Of a stretch of 6,280 nt of DNA, positions 5,116 to 6,280 are shown piece after piece. The notes under the pieces were generated by a model. The model was not told where the DNA came from and searched no databases. It saw only the letters and a program-made list of their open reading frames with translations. Numbering within the stretch: the stretch's first letter is position 1; each line of letters opens with the position of its first letter. Position numbers and translations under genes: made by a program. The DNA is from Lachnospiraceae bacterium. Lineage in GTDB: Bacteria > Bacillota > Clostridia > Lachnospirales > Lachnospiraceae. The DNA is taken from contig JAFSRL010000023.1 in NCBI GenBank assembly GCA_017446125.1, positions 1 to 6,280 of the forward strand, given 5' to 3'.

Positions 5116-6280
5116 TTACTGGAGTAAGGAGAGAACACCCTGGTTGGACTGGTTCGCCTGAGCGAGCATCGACTGACCGGCCTGTGCGAGGATCTGGTTC
5201 TTCGAGTACTCGACCATCATCTCTGCCATGTCCGTATCGCGGATTCTGGATTCTGCAGCGGTCGTGTTCTCTACGACGTTGTCCAGGTTGGCGATGGTGT
5301 GCTCAAGTCTGTTCTGAATAGCACCGAGTTCTGCTCTCTGGTCGGATACATACTTCAGTGCGTCGCCGATTGCATCGATTGCGTAGGTGGCCAGTGTGCC
5401 CCAGTCATCGTTGTTCTGTCCGGGGGTGACCTTCAATCCCTTTAAGCCCAAGCCTTCGGTGTTCAGCGCCTTGATGCGAAGACCAATCTTGTTTGCTTCA
5501 TCCGCGTCGGAACCGACATGGAGGGCGAAGGTTAAGTCTCTGTAAACACTGGCTTTTGCTCTGGTGATGGAGATGTACCGAACTTCTCTGCCGTCTTCAG
5601 TCGTCGTAGTCTTTATTCCGCCCGGGATGTCGCCAACGACGGTCGCCTTTGTGTGGGTTGCGCCGATGCTGTTTGCTCTCAGAATCTCCTGTGCCATCAT
5701 ACTGTAGGCCATATCCTTGGTAATGATATTCTGTCCCTTGGCAGCGCCGGTAGAAATCTGATACTGCTTGCCGCCGATGATAACCTTGCTGCCTGTGGAA
5801 AGGTGAATCAAATCGATACGGACCGTTTTCTGGTTCGTGGAGTAGTGCATCGGGATACGGGCATAGCCGCCATCCTTGGGGGTTAAGATCATGGACGTCT
5901 TGGCGCCTGTACCGTCACCCTTCAACAGATAGGTTTCGTTGAACTTCGTCGTCTCCGCGACACGGTCGATTTCTGTCGTCAACTGGGAAATCTCGTTCTG
6001 AATGGCTTCACGGTCGGAAGCAGAGTTCGTGCCGTTGGCTGCCTGTACTGCCAGCTCATTCATACGCTGAATCATATCGTGAACTTCGTTCAGGGCACCT
6101 TCTGCCGTCTGCACTGCGCTGATACCGTCAGAAGCGTTTGTGCTCGCCTGATCGAGGCCTCTCATCTGCTTACGCATTTTTTCGGAAATCGCAAGACCTG
6201 CTGCGTCGTCTGCCGCGCGGTTAACTCTGTAACCGGAAGAAAGTTTCTCGGTTGCTTTGCCCTGACCGGACATCGTGACA
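5116..6280 (-). CDS. flagellin, 5' end outside window
   Basis: Filament subunit exported through the flagellar type III system and polymerised outside the cell. Numbered from an internal Met at 6273, it shows the N-terminal D0/D1 blocks ATEKLSSGYRVNRAADDAAG (7-26), QASTNASDGISAVQTAEGAL (42-61), QRMNELAVQAANGTNSASDR (69-88) and ETTKFNETYLLKG (107-119). A variable central domain follows (about 120-290), then C-terminal D1/D0 with QRAELGAIQNRLEHTIANLD and MMVEYSKNQILAQAG up to the end, VLSLLQ. Known flagellins of this type begin with about 20-25 more residues (an MVVQHN-like start), and the frame is open to the window edge (Val-Thr precede the Met), so 6273 is not the true start. The central domain is rich in Ser/Thr (STGSK, TTTTEDG, ISITRAKAS), plausible glycosylation sites for the Maf encoded nearby. 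fliC/hag naming is withheld because multiple copies are common. Confidence 0.96.
   Translation of the reverse strand, partial: VTMSGQGKATEKLSSGYRVNRAADDAAGLAISEKMRKQMRGLDQASTNASDGISAVQTAEGALNEVHDMIQRMNELAVQAANGTNSASDREAIQNEISQLTTEIDRVAETTKFNETYLLKGDGTGAKTSMILTPKDGGYARIPMHYSTNQKTVRIDLIHLSTGSKVIIGGKQYQISTGAAKGQNIITKDMAYSMMAQEILRANSIGATHTKATVVGDIPGGIKTTTTEDGREVRYISITRAKASVYRDLTFALHVGSDADEANKIGLRIKALNTEGLGLKGLKVTPGQNNDDWGTLATYAIDAIGDALKYVSDQRAELGAIQNRLEHTIANLDNVVENTTAAESRIRDTDMAEMMVEYSKNQILAQAGQSMLAQANQSNQGVLSLLQ

Noticed and set aside
6271..6273. ATG as the flagellin start codon
   Set aside because: The frame is open to the window edge, no ribosome site is visible, and flagellins carry about 20-25 residues before the GQGKATEKLSSGYRVN block; this Met is internal.

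Overview
All genes that can be supported lie on the minus strand, so transcription runs from right to left. The flagellin's terminal domains, with their characteristic run of conserved blocks, the GAGG-type ribosome sites and the G+C of roughly 50-55% (estimated by eye) point to a motile clostridial Firmicute, most likely of the Lachnospiraceae. That assignment rests on remembered family resemblance, not on a search.

Layout in order of transcription: (1) a flagellin whose first 20-odd residues lie beyond the right edge (5116-6280), closed by a strong intrinsic terminator (5055-5083). (2) A 103-bp compound palindromic repeat made of four tandem hairpins inside an outer inverted repeat (4949-5051). 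(3) A small unrecognised helical protein of 104 residues with its own extended -10 promoter and clear ribosome site (4575-4889). (4) A second, different repeat with perfect 31-bp inverted arms (4477-4575), which touches the stop codon of the small gene and ends 11 bp before the next start codon. (5) A Maf/DUF115 flagellin glycosyltransferase (2585-4465). (6) neuB (1539-2588), (7) neuC (392-1546) and (8) the first 101 codons of neuA (1-304), cut by the left edge.

The genes form a coherent flagellin-glycosylation locus. NeuC would release ManNAc from UDP-GlcNAc, NeuB would condense it with phosphoenolpyruvate to a nonulosonic acid, NeuA would activate that with CTP, and Maf would place it on serine or threonine residues of flagellin before export. 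maf-neuB and neuB-neuC overlap by 4 and 8 bp. Both NeuB and NeuC look like the N-acetylneuraminic acid (sialic acid) subtype rather than the legionaminic or pseudaminic subtypes usual in flagellar loci. That is the main biological point of interest.

Other points of note: the repeat has replaced the leader of maf and offers it an alternative in-frame start. A possible 20-codon ORF fills the neuC-neuA gap and overlaps neuA's TTG start as TTGA. There are two unrelated palindromic repeats within 0.6 kb. No RNA gene, CRISPR array or transposase was seen.
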